The notes beneath the pieces are model-generated. The model did no database searches and was not told the origin of the DNA. It saw nothing but the letters and a program-made list of their open reading frames with translations. A stretch of 64,000 bases of DNA from Clostridium sp. TW13 (GTDB lineage Bacteria > Bacillota > Clostridia > Clostridiales > Clostridiaceae): positions 434,001 to 498,000 of the forward strand of contig NZ_BROD01000001.1 in NCBI RefSeq assembly GCF_024345225.1. The letters are read 5' to 3'. This document shows, piece by piece, positions 8,398 through 17,908 of this stretch; positions within the stretch are counted from its first letter, which is position 1, and each line of letters opens with the position of its first letter. A program made the position numbers and the translations under genes.

Positions 8398-9597
8398 ATG
8401 AATAGATTTAATACAATTGAAGAAGGTTTAAAGGATATAAAAGAAGGAAAGATGATTATCCTTGTGGATGATGAGGGTAGAGAAAATGAAGGTGACTTAG
8501 TAATTCCAGCAGAAATGGCAACAGGTGAAGCAATAAACTTTATGATTAAGTACGCAAGAGGACTTGTATGTGTGCCAATAGAGAAAGAGATAGCTGATAG
8601 ATTGGAGTTAAATCCAATGGTAGAGAAGAATACAGACAATCACGAAACTGCTTTTACAGTAGCTATTGATCATAAAGATACTACTACTGGTATTTCAGCC
8701 TATGAGAGAGCCTACACTATAAACAAAATGCTGACTTCTACTGATAGAAATGATTTTAGAAGACCAGGACATATATTCCCTCTAATTGCAAAGAAAAATG
8801 GAGTTCTAGAAAGAACAGGTCATACAGAGGGTTCAGTGGATTTAGCTAAACTTGCAGGGTTCCAAGGTGCAGCAGTAATCTGTGAAATTGTAAAAGAAGA
8901 TGGGCATATGGCAAGAAGAGATGACTTATTTAAGTTTGCAGAGGAACATAATATAAAAATATTAACAATTAAAGACCTTGTAGAATACAGAAAAGCTAAT
9001 GAAATGTTAGTAGAAAGAGTAGCAGAGACTAAGTTGCCTACTAAATATGGTGAATTTAAGATATTTGGATATAGAAACAAGTTAAATGGAGAGGAGCATG
9101 TTGCTCTAGTGAAGGGTGAAATAAATTCAGATGAAGATATACTTTTAAGAGTTCACTCAGAATGTTTAACAGGAGATATCTTTGCATCCTTAAGATGTGA
9201 TTGTGGAGATCAACTTCATAAAGCTTTAGAAATGATTAATGAAAATGGCTCAGGAATTCTATTATATTTAAGACAAGAAGGAAGAGGAATTGGTCTTTTA
9301 AATAAGCTTAGAGCTTATGAATTACAAGAACAAGGTGTAGATACAGTTGAGGCAAATATAAGACTTGGATTCCCTGCTGATGCAAGAGACTATAGCATAG
9401 GAGCGCATATTTTAAAGGATTTAGGAGTAAGAACTATAAAGCTTATGACTAACAATCCAAAGAAGATTGAAGGTCTTGAAGAATATGGACTTAAGATAGT
9501 TAAGAGAGTTCCAATTGATATGGGTTGCAACAAGGTTAATAGATTCTACATGAAAACTAAGGTAGAAAAGATGGGACATAAATTAAAAGTTGTATAG
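8398..9597 (+). CDS. ribBA: Bifunctional DHBP synthase / GTP cyclohydrolase II
   Basis: The N-terminal RibB domain (about 1-200) makes the four-carbon unit from ribulose 5-phosphate, with the acidic metal loop [11 protein letters not shown] and HTEGSVDL. The C-terminal RibA domain (about 205-399) opens GTP, with zinc ligands in [15 protein letters not shown] and the [10 protein letters not shown] motif. ATG 8398 is preferred because GGAGG lies 9 bp before it; an in-frame ATG at 8383 overlaps the SD. Both active sites look intact. Confidence 0.95.
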   Translation: MNRFNTIEEGLKDIKEGKMIILVDDEGRENEGDLVIPAEMATGEAINFMIKYARGLVCVPIEKEIADRLELNPMVEKNTDNHETAFTVAIDHKDTTTGISAYERAYTINKMLTSTDRNDFRRPGHIFPLIAKKNGVLERTGHTEGSVDLAKLAGFQGAAVICEIVKEDGHMARRDDLFKFAEEHNIKILTIKDLVEYRKANEMLVERVAETKLPTKYGEFKIFGYRNKLNGEEHVALVKGEINSDEDILLRVHSECLTGDIFASLRCDCGDQLHKALEMINENGSGILLYLRQEGRGIGLLNKLRAYELQEQGVDTVEANIRLGFPADARDYSIGAHILKDLGVRTIKLMTNNPKKIEGLEEYGLKIVKRVPIDMGCNKVNRFYMKTKVEKMGHKLKVV

Positions 9598-9784
9598 AAT
9601 CTGAAATGAAAGTTGCTATGGAGGTTATTAATAAATATTTGTATTGAGTTAGAAGATACAAAAGTTGAATGTACAAACTGTAGATATAAAAAATTAAAGC
9701 TTAAAAATATAAAAATAATTTATATATATTAAAATTTAAAAGTTATTTAAAGAAACAAAAAATAAGATTTTGGAGGAAAACATT

Positions 9785-10249
9785 ATGATATTTGAAGGAA
9801 ATTTAATAGGTAGTGAATTAAAGGTTGGTATAGTAGTAGGAAGATTTAACGAATTTATAGTAAACAAGCTTTTAGGTGGAGCAATGGATGGTCTTAAGAG
9901 ACATGGGGTGCCAGAAGAGAGTGTGGACGTAGCTTATGTACCAGGAGCCTTTGAAATTCCACTAATAGCAAAGAAACTAGCTGAAAGCAAAAAATATGAT
10001 GGGGTAATTTGCTTAGGTGCGGTTATAAAAGGTTCAACTCCACACTTTGATTATGTATGTGCAGAAAGTTCTAAGGGAATAGCAAGTGTTTCATTAAACA
10101 CAGGAGTGCCAGTAATCTTTGGAGTATTAACTACAGACAATATTGAACAAGCTATTGAAAGAGCAGGAACAAAAGCAGGAAATAAGGGATATGATGCGGC
10201 AGTAAGTGCAATTGAAATGGCTAACTTAATTAAAGGAATAGAACTATAG
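9785..10249 (+). CDS. ribH: 6,7-dimethyl-8-ribityllumazine synthase
   Basis: RibH condenses the RibD product with the four-carbon unit to form lumazine, the substrate of RibE. Visible features are the GRFNEF substrate loop, the PGAFEIP motif, [14 protein letters not shown] with the catalytic His, and [15 protein letters not shown] 9785 has TGGAGG 8 bp upstream; an in-frame TTG at 9770 lies before the SD. Last gene of the operon, followed by a terminator at 10362. Confidence 0.96.
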   Translation: MIFEGNLIGSELKVGIVVGRFNEFIVNKLLGGAMDGLKRHGVPEESVDVAYVPGAFEIPLIAKKLAESKKYDGVICLGAVIKGSTPHFDYVCAESSKGIASVSLNTGVPVIFGVLTTDNIEQAIERAGTKAGNKGYDAAVSAIEMANLIKGIEL

Positions 10250-10361
10250 TATTTTTAGTAGTAAGAATTATATAGAACTAAGTTATTTGATATAATGAAT
10301 ACATAAGTTCTATGTGATATTCATTAATATCAAAGTACAATAGATAAAATTAATAAGTTAA

Positions 10362-10411
10362 GTCCTAAAATCTCTAATATATGAATAATAGAGGTTTTAG
10401 GACATTTTTTA
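10362..10411 (+). terminator. Terminator of the riboflavin operon
   Basis: GTCCTAAAATCTCT (10362-10375) pairs with AGAGGTTTTAGGAC (10390-10403) with one G-U pair, followed by ATTTTTTATT. Confidence 0.88.
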
Positions 10412-10606
10412 TTGTATATAAAATTATAAGATTTTTAACTCACTAAAGGCTGATATCAGCAGTAGTTAAGTTGAGATTTTAAAACTTGAGATTTATTATC
10501 TTAAATGGAGTGTGCAGGTAGAATCTTTTATTCTATAAACTTCAAATAGAAATAGTGAAAATAAAATTAAAAATAAATTGAAGTTTATTTTGTAGCTTGT
10601 TTTAAC
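10412..10606 (+). other. Non-coding spacer before repeat copy
   Basis: AT-rich sequence between the riboflavin terminator and the first 164-bp repeat. I see no gene, RNA or clear regulatory element in it. Confidence 0.3.
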
Positions 10607-10607
10607 A

Positions 10608-10770
10608 GTACAAGCTTTAGGTAGAGGAAGATTGATAGTTTCAAATGCATATAGAACTGTTCCATTAAAATGTTGGTAGCTAATTTAACAAAAATCCACA
10701 GAAAAAGCCAAGGACAAGCTACAATAATTCTACAAAGTTCTACCAACATTTAAGTGGAATAGCTACATAT
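10608..10770 (+). repeat. Long direct repeat, copy 1 (about 164 bp, internally palindromic)
   Basis: This segment, starting AGTACAAGCTTTAGGTAGAG and ending at AATAGCTACATAT, recurs at 13958-14121 with scattered substitutions. Inside it TTCCATTAAAATGTTGGTAG (about 10660-10679) is nearly inverted as CTACCAACATTTAAGTGGAA (about 10740-10759), so it can fold into a long hairpin. The two copies bracket the AraC regulator and the glycosidase. Confidence 0.85.
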
Positions 10771-10846
10771 ATTCTTGTGACTTTATTATTATAACTATAA
10801 ATACCATAATAATAACCATTGCTTTTTTACAAAATAAAATATGGAA

Positions 10847-11650
10847 CTACTTAGTTATAAAGGTTGCAACATCAAAACCAGCTCTGTGATTCTTTCTATA
10901 TTTGCCAGGGGTTATCCCACACTTCTTTTTAAACTGCCTAATAAAATGTTCAACATTTTGATATCCACAATTAAATGCTGTTTCATCAATTGTAATACTT
11001 GTATCTGATAATAGTTGACGTGCATAAGCAAGTCTACTTTCTATAACATCATTTATACAAGTAGTATTGAAAGTTTGGTAATAGATTGCATGAAAATAAC
11101 TTGTACTTACATTTAGTTTTTTTGAGAGGTCAGGTATCTTCCAACTTGATTCTGGATGCGCATAAATATCACACCTCAAGGAAAGTAAGCTATCATAAAG
11201 CGGATTTATTTTCTCTGTTCTATAACTATCATTTATTTTATTGATAATGAATGGAAGGAGATTAATAAAATTCTGTTTCCGATGAGCAGAATTTGACATG
11301 AATTCATTATAAAGTACTGAAAAAACACTATAACAATCCTTAGGAGAGGATAAAACAACAGGAATACCAAAAGGAAAGCTTTGCCCAAATAAATTGATAT
11401 CTGTATCAAACTGCAACCAGTCGTTAATATAAACATCGCCAATTGTCTTATAATGATGATGCTGTCCAGGAGAATATAAAACTGCAGTACCTGGTTGACA
11501 AAGTGTCATCTCTCCATTTATTTGAAATAATGCTTCTGTTTTTACTAAGAGAAGAAGATAGCAACCCCATCCAGTGGGTCGATTGATATAGAAGTTCTTA
11601 TCATGAGCAGCATTACATCCCATTCTGTAAATTTTAATCAAGTTAATCAT
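10847..11650 (-). CDS. AraC family transcriptional regulator
   Basis: A 267-residue regulator: an N-terminal cupin-like sugar-sensing domain (about 20-150, with GQHHHYKTI) and a C-terminal pair of AraC helix-turn-helices (about 170-260; WKIPDLSKKLNVSTSYFH and AFNCGYQNVEHFIRQFKKKCG, then TPGKYRK). It is transcribed divergently from the glycosidase at 11865, so it probably activates that gene in response to its sugar. The 214-bp intergenic region should hold its operators. Both genes lie between the two long repeats. Confidence 0.88.
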   Translation of the reverse strand: MINLIKIYRMGCNAAHDKNFYINRPTGWGCYLLLLVKTEALFQINGEMTLCQPGTAVLYSPGQHHHYKTIGDVYINDWLQFDTDINLFGQSFPFGIPVVLSSPKDCYSVFSVLYNEFMSNSAHRKQNFINLLPFIINKINDSYRTEKINPLYDSLLSLRCDIYAHPESSWKIPDLSKKLNVSTSYFHAIYYQTFNTTCINDVIESRLAYARQLLSDTSITIDETAFNCGYQNVEHFIRQFKKKCGITPGKYRKNHRAGFDVATFITK

Positions 11651-11864
11651 CTCCTATATATGAGAATAGTTCAATTATACATTATTATATATCATTGATA
11701 AAAACCTTCAACTCTTTATAATAATAAATGCCTAATGAAATTATTCATTAGTAAAAGTAATATGATATGAAAAAAAGTCAATTTTTTATTCTTGAAATCG
11801 CTGTTGAATTATTTTAACATAGCAATTTGTGAGCAAATAAGATAAAAGAGGATAGGAGGGAAAC

Positions 11865-13928
11865 ATGAGGGAAATTATAGGTATCAGCAATGGGTGGAAA
11901 TTCGCTATGTTGGATGCTGAAGATGTTTTAGAATTCGCGAAGGATAATTTAGTTTGGGAGGAGATTACTCTTCCACATACATGGAATGCTATGGACTGTG
12001 TGGATGTAAGTTCAATAAAAGATTATAAAGGTAACTCATATTTAAGAGGAATAGGAGTTTATTTCAATCATATAGTTTTCTATAGAGAAACCTATGAAGG
12101 AAAGCAGATATATCTTGAATTTGAAGGTGCAAATACTGTTACTGAAGTATATATAAATGGTGTTTATGTAGGAAAACATGAAGGTGGATATTCAGCATTT
12201 AGATTTAATATAACTGATTATGTGAAATTAGATGAAGACACTTTCATTATTGTAAAAGTAGATAATGCTGAAACTACGTATATAGCACCACTTGCATCTG
12301 AGGGGGATTTCACTAAATTTGGTGGGATATACAGAGATGTAAATATAATTGCAGTTAATGGTGTGCATATTGATTTAGAGGATTATGGAGCTGATGGAGT
12401 ATATATTTCATATGAGGTTTCAGAAGATTTAAAGAGTGTTGAAATAATAACAGTTGTAAAAATTGCAAACGAAACTGATAAAAAAGTAGAGGGAAAGTTA
12501 GAAACAGTTTTCTGTGACGGAGAGGAAAATATTATACTTACCATGAGGGGTGAAGTTAGTATAAAAGCTTTTTCCGTAGAATCTGTAGAATTAAAAGGAA
12601 GAATCTATAATCCTCATTTATGGAATGGACTTAAAGATCCATACTTATATAAAGTAATGACTAGCGTTTTAAATAATGGGAAAATAGTAGATGAGTTGTC
12701 AATAAGTACTGGATTAAGAAGTTATTCTGTTGATAACAATACCTTTTACTTAAATGGAGAGGTGTACAGTATTCATGGAGTTAACTATCATCAAGACAGC
12801 TATGAGAATGGGTGGGCAATGGATGATAGGCAGCGTATTAGAGATTACGATGTAATGCTTAATATGGGAGTTACAGCTGTTAGAATGGCTCATTATCAGC
12901 ATGATAAATTTGAATATAGTTTATGTGATGAAACAGGGATATTGGTGTACTCTGAAATTCCACTTATAAATAGATCTAAATCAAAAGAATTTAAGATAGA
13001 TTGGAATAAATTCTGTGGTAATATCAAGCAGCAGTTGGTGGAGATGATTCGTCAAAACTTTAATCATCCATCAGTGATTCTGTGGGGAATTTCTAACGAA
13101 TTATATGATGTAGACGATGATACTTGCAAGTTGTATAAAGAGTTATGCTCATTAGCAAAATTAGAAGATAGGTCAAGAATGACTATTTATGCAGATAATA
13201 CTGCTAGTAATAGTACAGATAAACGTTCTAAAGATACTGATCTCATAGGTTACAATAGATATGATGGATGGTATTATAGCAAATTAGGAGATATGAGTAA
13301 ATGGATTGGTGAGAAAATAGCACAGAATAACTATAAGCCTGCTTGCATAAGCGAGTATGGTGCAGGGGGAGCTGTAAGTCATCATATGGAAGAGCCTAAT
13401 CAAAAAGATATAGTGGCAGATGGAACTCCACACTACGAGGAATATCAAGCTACTTTTCACGAAGAAACTTGGGCTGATATTGCATCCAGTGGCAAGGTTT
13501 GGGGTTCATTTATATGGTGTATGTTTGATTTTGCATCCCATTCTCGTGTGGAAGGGGATACTTTAGGGATAAATGATAAAGGATTGGTAACTAGAAATCG
13601 CCTTATATATAAGGATGCATACTATTTTTATCAGTCAATCTGGTCTCATTCTAACACTCTTCATATAACTTCATCAAGAATGATTAATCGTGCAAATTTA
13701 ATTCCAGAAGTAAAGATTTACTCAAATGCATTAATGGTAGAATTGTTTGTTGGTAATGAAAATGTAGGAGTAGTTAAAGCACAAGACTTGGATTCATATC
13801 ATAATACTGTATTTAAGTTTGAAAATGTTTATATAGACAAAGGAATTAAAAATCAAGTTAGGGCAGTGGCAACATATTCAGATGGAACGACCAAAGATGA
13901 GATGGTTCAATGGGTAGGAGTTGGTTAA
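11865..13928 (+). CDS. Glycoside hydrolase family 2 protein (beta-galactosidase/beta-glucuronidase type)
   Basis: A 687-residue cytoplasmic glycosidase with no signal peptide. It has an N-terminal sugar-binding jelly roll (LPHTWNAMD, GANTVTEVYING), an Ig-like domain, the TIM barrel (SIHGVNYHQDS, TAVRMAHYQHD) and a short C-terminal extension. The likely acid/base is Glu412 in WGISNELYD and the nucleophile Glu497 in ISEYGAGG. Substrate cannot be fixed from sequence; beta-galactoside or beta-glucuronide are both possible. AGGAGGGAAAC SD. The divergent AraC gene is its probable regulator. Confidence 0.88.
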   Translation: MREIIGISNGWKFAMLDAEDVLEFAKDNLVWEEITLPHTWNAMDCVDVSSIKDYKGNSYLRGIGVYFNHIVFYRETYEGKQIYLEFEGANTVTEVYINGVYVGKHEGGYSAFRFNITDYVKLDEDTFIIVKVDNAETTYIAPLASEGDFTKFGGIYRDVNIIAVNGVHIDLEDYGADGVYISYEVSEDLKSVEIITVVKIANETDKKVEGKLETVFCDGEENIILTMRGEVSIKAFSVESVELKGRIYNPHLWNGLKDPYLYKVMTSVLNNGKIVDELSISTGLRSYSVDNNTFYLNGEVYSIHGVNYHQDSYENGWAMDDRQRIRDYDVMLNMGVTAVRMAHYQHDKFEYSLCDETGILVYSEIPLINRSKSKEFKIDWNKFCGNIKQQLVEMIRQNFNHPSVILWGISNELYDVDDDTCKLYKELCSLAKLEDRSRMTIYADNTASNSTDKRSKDTDLIGYNRYDGWYYSKLGDMSKWIGEKIAQNNYKPACISEYGAGGAVSHHMEEPNQKDIVADGTPHYEEYQATFHEETWADIASSGKVWGSFIWCMFDFASHSRVEGDTLGINDKGLVTRNRLIYKDAYYFYQSIWSHSNTLHITSSRMINRANLIPEVKIYSNALMVELFVGNENVGVVKAQDLDSYHNTVFKFENVYIDKGIKNQVRAVATYSDGTTKDEMVQWVGVG

Positions 13929-13957
13929 TCCAATTTATGACTTTGTTCTTTTTTGAT

Positions 13958-14121
13958 AGTACAAGCCTTAGGTAGAGTTGGATTAATACTATAAAATGCA
14001 TATAGAACTATTCCATCAAAATGTTGGTGGTTGTTTTAACAAAAACCGACAAAAAAGCTTAAAGACAAGCTACGATAATTCTACAAAGTTCTACCAACAT
14101 TTAAGTGGAATAGTTACATAT
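13958..14121 (+). repeat. Long direct repeat, copy 2
   Basis: Second copy of the element at 10608-10770, same orientation, beginning 30 bp after the glycosidase stop. The arms of the internal inverted repeat (TTCCATCAAAATGTTGGTGG and CTACCAACATTTAAGTGGAA) are preserved. A short open frame across it (13996-14256) has no coding features and is not called. Confidence 0.85.
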
Positions 14122-14214
14122 AGGTTTAAAAAGATAGACATAGCATATAGCTGGCCAACAAAGGTTTATATAGTCATGTTAAAAATTACATATAAAATAA
14201 ATCATCAAAAAAAG

Positions 14215-14243
14215 TTGACAAGTTTACAAAATGGCCATATAAT
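14215..14243 (+). promoter_or_regulatory. Promoter of the met operon
   Basis: TTGACA (14215-14220), a 17-bp spacer and TATAAT (14238-14243): both boxes are consensus. The SAM aptamer begins about 32 bp downstream. Confidence 0.85.
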
Positions 14244-14274
14244 TAAGGAACAATGAAAAACGAATAAAAAAATT

Positions 14275-14400
14275 ATCTTATCACGAGTGGTGGAGGGACT
14301 GGCCCTATGAAACCCGGCAACCGATAAATATTCCATTTAATATTTAGAAAGGTGCCAAATCCTGCGGTTATATATTTTTATAACTGAGAGATGAGAGAAT
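14275..14400 (+). ncRNA. SAM-I riboswitch (S-box)
   Basis: Conserved S-box segments appear in order: TTATCACGAGTGGTGGAGGG, ACTGGCCC, ATGAAACCCGGCAACC, the AAGGTGCCAAATCC block, and the closing AACTGAGAGATGAGAG strand. SAM binding favours the terminator at 14420 and shuts off the methionine transporter. Confidence 0.95.
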
Positions 14401-14419
14401 GACCAGAGTGTTTTTTTCA

Positions 14420-14450
14420 GCACCAGAGAGTTATTCTCTGGTGCTTTTTA
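14420..14450 (+). terminator. S-box terminator
   Basis: GCACCAGAGA (14420-14429) pairs with TCTCTGGTGC (14435-14444) across a 5-nt loop, then TTTTTA. Upstream AGAGAAT/CCAGAG (14394-14408) can pair with the 3' arm and may form the antiterminator. Confidence 0.92.
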
Positions 14451-14518
14451 TCGTTTTACAAAAGAAAAAGTAAGTCTTTAGTTAAAAACTTATTAGTACA
14501 AAGATTTATTAATTTAGG

Positions 14519-14595
14519 CAGTTGAAAATAAATAATGATGCTGAATATCTGTTGGTTCTGTTGATATAGACTAAATTATTTTTTCAAGATGCCTT
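14519..14595 (+). repeat. Dispersed intergenic repeat, copy c
   Basis: GAAAATAAATAA ... ATAGACTAAA ... TTTTTTCAAGATGCCT matches, in order, the reverse complement of copy b (5865-5942). It lies between the S-box terminator and the metN SD. Confidence 0.5.
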
Positions 14596-14615
14596 ATGAA
14601 AAGGAGATAATTTTA

Positions 14616-15584
14616 ATGATAGAAATTAGAAATTTAAGCAAAAGTTATAGCTCAAAAGTTGAAGTTCTAACAGATGTATCCATAACAATAAATGAAGGAG
14701 AAATCTACGGAATTATAGGTCACAGTGGAGCAGGAAAGTCAACATTATTAAGATGTATAAATGGACTTGAAGGCTACAATTCAGGAAGTCTTGTAGTAAT
14801 GGGACAAGAAGTTAAATCACTTAAGGGTAAGAAATTAAGAACTTTCAGAAAAGACTTAGGAATGATATTCCAAGGGTTCAACTTACTTAAAAGAAAAACT
14901 GTATTTGATAATGTTGCACTTCCACTTCAAGTATGGGGATGGACAACACCAAAGGTTAGAAACAGAGTAAATGAATTGCTACAGTTAGTAGGTCTTGAAG
15001 ATAAAGCGAAGGTTAAACCATCTTCACTAAGTGGTGGACAACAACAAAGAGTTGCCATTGCAAGAGCATTAGCTTTAAATCCAAAGATATTACTTTGTGA
15101 TGAAGCTACTTCAGCTCTAGATCCTAAAACTACAAAGGATATCCTACAGTTATTACTTAAGATTAATAAGGAACTTGGAATAACAATAGTAGTTGTAACA
15201 CACCAAATGGAAGTTGTTAAGGATATCTGTGAAAAGGTAGCTTTAATCGAAGGTGGAGTTATAAGAGCAGAAGGAAAGTCTAAGGACTTATTCTTAAACC
15301 CAGGAGTATCTTTAAAGAAATTCTTAGGTGAAGAGGATGAAAGTGAAGTATTACCAAGTGAAGGTACGAACATAAAAATATTCTTCTCAGATGGAATGAG
15401 CAAGGATACATTGATAACTTCAATGGCAAGGGAATTATCAATTGATTTCTCTATAGTATGGGGTAAGCTTGAAAAGTTCAGAGAGAGTGTACTTGGAAGC
15501 TTAGTAATCAATGTAACAGAAGAAAATAAGCAATTAGTAATAGATTATCTAGAAAAAAATCAAATTGTATGGGAGGTACTATAA
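14616..15584 (+). CDS. metN: Methionine ABC transporter ATP-binding protein
   Basis: MetN powers D/L-methionine import. The ABC domain has Walker A GHSGAGKS, the LSGGQQQR signature, Walker B ILLCDEAT and the H-loop TH. A C-terminal NIL (ACT-like) regulatory domain (about 245-320) matches the region that binds methionine and causes trans-inhibition. ATG 14616 has AAGGAG 10 bp upstream; an in-frame ATG at 14589 lies in the dispersed repeat and lacks an SD. First gene of the SAM-regulated operon. Confidence 0.95.
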   Translation: MIEIRNLSKSYSSKVEVLTDVSITINEGEIYGIIGHSGAGKSTLLRCINGLEGYNSGSLVVMGQEVKSLKGKKLRTFRKDLGMIFQGFNLLKRKTVFDNVALPLQVWGWTTPKVRNRVNELLQLVGLEDKAKVKPSSLSGGQQQRVAIARALALNPKILLCDEATSALDPKTTKDILQLLLKINKELGITIVVVTHQMEVVKDICEKVALIEGGVIRAEGKSKDLFLNPGVSLKKFLGEEDESEVLPSEGTNIKIFFSDGMSKDTLITSMARELSIDFSIVWGKLEKFRESVLGSLVINVTEENKQLVIDYLEKNQIVWEVL

Positions 15585-15587
15585 GAC

Positions 15588-16238
15588 ATGGGAGAACAAA
15601 CAGTACAAATATTGGTACAAGCTTTTACAGAAACATTAAGCATGACAGCTATATCAACAATCTTTGCTGTTATCATAGGTTTTGTTTTTGCAATAATAAT
15701 GATAGTGGTAGCACCAGATGGCTTAAGACCAGTGCCACCAGTTTATAAAGTTTTAGACGTTATAGTTAATATATTAAGATCTTTCCCATTTGTAATATTA
15801 ATGGTAGTGCTAGTTCCAGTGACAAGAATTATTGTAGGAACATCTATAGGAACAGCGGCATCTATGGTACCACTAACAATAGCAGCAGCACCATTTGTTA
15901 CAAGAGTTATAGAGTCAGCTTTAAAAGAAGTGGATAAGGGAGTTATTGAAGCAGCCAAATCTTTTGGAGCAAGCAATACACAAATTATATTCAAGGTTAT
16001 GTTAAAGGAAGCCATGCCATCAATAATGCTAGGAATAACTTTAACAATAATAAGTGTAGTAGGTTACTCAGCAATGGCAGGAGCTATTGGCGGAGGTGGT
16101 CTTGGAGATGCAGCCATCAGATATGGTTACCAAAGATTCCAGACAGATATAATGATCTATACAGTAATAGTGTTAATAGTGTTTGTACAAGTCTTACAAG
16201 GCTTAGGAAACTTATTATATAAGAGATTAACGAAATAA
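15588..16238 (+). CDS. metI: Methionine ABC transporter permease
   Basis: MetI is the inner-membrane channel of the methionine importer. The 216-residue protein has five predicted membrane helices and the coupling sequence EVDKGVIEAAKSFGAS that docks onto MetN. It starts 3 bp after the metN stop and has a GGGAGG SD inside the metN end, so translation is coupled. Length and topology are normal. Confidence 0.95.
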   Translation: MGEQTVQILVQAFTETLSMTAISTIFAVIIGFVFAIIMIVVAPDGLRPVPPVYKVLDVIVNILRSFPFVILMVVLVPVTRIIVGTSIGTAASMVPLTIAAAPFVTRVIESALKEVDKGVIEAAKSFGASNTQIIFKVMLKEAMPSIMLGITLTIISVVGYSAMAGAIGGGGLGDAAIRYGYQRFQTDIMIYTVIVLIVFVQVLQGLGNLLYKRLTK

Positions 16239-16444
16239 ATATAAATAGAATTGCATATAGAGCAAAATACAAAAAATATATAGAATACACAAAATACAAA
16301 ATCAATTAAGAGGATTTCTAGTAGTTATTCTTAAAGATAAAAAATATAAAAGATATAAGGAATAATGGACAGCTAGAAGTAAAATAATAAATTCGTACAA
16401 ATATAAAAATATAAAAATATAAAAATAATTAGGGGGTTTTTCGT

Positions 16445-17236
16445 ATGAAAAAAAGAAGAATATTAGCAATAGCAATAGCAGGAGTTTTAGCCTTAGGCAT
16501 GGTAGCATGCGGAAAGAAAGATGACGCTAAGACAATTAAAATTGGGGTATCACCAAGTCCACACAAAGCAATAGTTATGGCAGCAAAACCACTACTAGAG
16601 AAAAAGGGATATAAGGTAGAAATTATAGAATTCCAAGACTATGTAAAGCCAAACATAGCTTTAAATGACAAGGAATTAGATGCAAACTTCTTCCAACACA
16701 TTCCTTACTTAAATGACATGGTGAAAAAGGAAAACTTAAAGATAGAAGCAACAGTTAAGGTTCATATAGAACCAATGGCTCTATACTCAAAGAAGATAAA
16801 AAACATCAATGATTTAAAAGATGGATCAACTATAGCAATACCAAGTGACTCAACTAATGGTGCAAGAGCATTAAAGGTTCTTGAACATGGTGGACTTATA
16901 AAGGTTAAGTCAGGTGATTTGGTTACAGCTAAAGATATAACAGAAAACAAGAAAAACTTAAAGTTCAAAGAAATTGAAGCAGCTCAAATTCCAAGAAGTC
17001 TTGATGATGTAGATGCAGCTATTATAAATGGTAACTATGCACTTGATGCTGGATTCAACCCAGTTAAAGATGGTTTACTATTAGAGGAATCTAGTTCACC
17101 ATATGCAAATGTAGTAGCAGTAAGAACAGCAGATAAAGATACTCAAAAGATTAAAGATCTTGATGCAGCTTTAAACTCACCAGAAGTTAAGAAGTATATC
17201 GAAAGTCAAAATGGAAAGATAATTCCAGCATTTTAA
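16445..17236 (+). CDS. metQ: Methionine-binding lipoprotein
   Basis: MetQ captures methionine outside the membrane and delivers it to MetI. A lipoprotein signal peptide ends in the lipobox MVAC (Cys at about residue 22). The NlpA-type fold follows with ASPSPHK-like KIGVSPSPHK, QHIPYLNDM and IPSDSTNGARAL. AGGGGG SD. The 206-bp gap after metI has no obvious terminator, so it is probably co-transcribed with metNI. Confidence 0.95.
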   Translation: MKKRRILAIAIAGVLALGMVACGKKDDAKTIKIGVSPSPHKAIVMAAKPLLEKKGYKVEIIEFQDYVKPNIALNDKELDANFFQHIPYLNDMVKKENLKIEATVKVHIEPMALYSKKIKNINDLKDGSTIAIPSDSTNGARALKVLEHGGLIKVKSGDLVTAKDITENKKNLKFKEIEAAQIPRSLDDVDAAIINGNYALDAGFNPVKDGLLLEESSSPYANVVAVRTADKDTQKIKDLDAALNSPEVKKYIESQNGKIIPAF

Positions 17237-17256
17237 TTGAGAGAGTAATTAATTAG

Positions 17257-17345
17257 GGGATATTGTACAATGTATTGAGAGTAAAAAGGTTTATTAGTAT
17301 ATAAAAACTTTTTTACTGGCAGTACAGTGCAATATCCTTCAATTT
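17257..17345 (+). terminator. Terminator after metQ
   Basis: A nested structure: GGATATTG/CAATATCC enclose the inner hairpin AGTAAAAAGGTTT/AAAAACTTTTTTACT, with a T-rich tail (TTCAATTTTTG). It ends the metNIQ unit. Confidence 0.65.
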
Positions 17346-17446
17346 TTGTTTACAATTTTGGATTTTACATTTTATGTGAAGTGTAGTATATTAAAATAAT
17401 GGACTTATTGTAATAAAGAAGATTACCTTTAAGGGAGGATATTTAA

Positions 17447-17884
17447 ATGAACGAAGAAAATAAAAATGTAGAAGCAGATGCTGAGTTAATAAAGGAAGAA
17501 ATTGCAGAAGTAAAAGAAGAGATTAAGGAAAATGAAATAAAGGAAGCACTTGAGGGTGCAGAACCTGTAGCAGAAGAAAAAGAAGATGTTAAACCAGCAA
17601 TAGTACATGATCATGAACCTAAGAAACAAAGAGTAGTAGAACATGTTAAAGCTGGATTTTTCGCAAGATTAGTAGCAAGTATAGTAGATCAAGTTGTAGT
17701 GTTAGCTTTAAGTGTAGCTATATTATATGCTGCTGAGGGTATACTATTAGCATTAGGATTCTTTGTGACTCAAATACCACAATTATTCTTCATTATATAT
17801 ATAATAGTTGCGGTATTATACTTAGCAGTAGTTGAAAGCACAAAATTAACAAGATCAATCGGAAAAGCTTTATTAAAAATATAA
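17447..17884 (+). CDS. RDD family membrane protein with acidic N-terminus
   Basis: 145 residues. The first 60 are strongly acidic and helical (repeated KEEI/EVKEE words). FFARLVASIVDQVVV then starts an RDD domain with two or three hydrophobic helices, ending at RSIGKALLKI, the place where RDD proteins usually show the GKK motif. RDD proteins are poorly understood and some are linked to ion transport. It lies 24 bp before rlmD. The protein ends soon after the RDD motif, so it is a minimal version. Confidence 0.75.
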   Translation: MNEENKNVEADAELIKEEIAEVKEEIKENEIKEALEGAEPVAEEKEDVKPAIVHDHEPKKQRVVEHVKAGFFARLVASIVDQVVVLALSVAILYAAEGILLALGFFVTQIPQLFFIIYIIVAVLYLAVVESTKLTRSIGKALLKI

Positions 17885-17908
17885 TCTAAAAAATGAGGAG
17901 TTTAACGG

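Noticed and set aside
13996-14256. Open frame of 86 codons after the glycosidase
   Set aside because: It lies across the second long direct repeat and the promoter of the met operon, has no SD, and its residues show no coding pattern.
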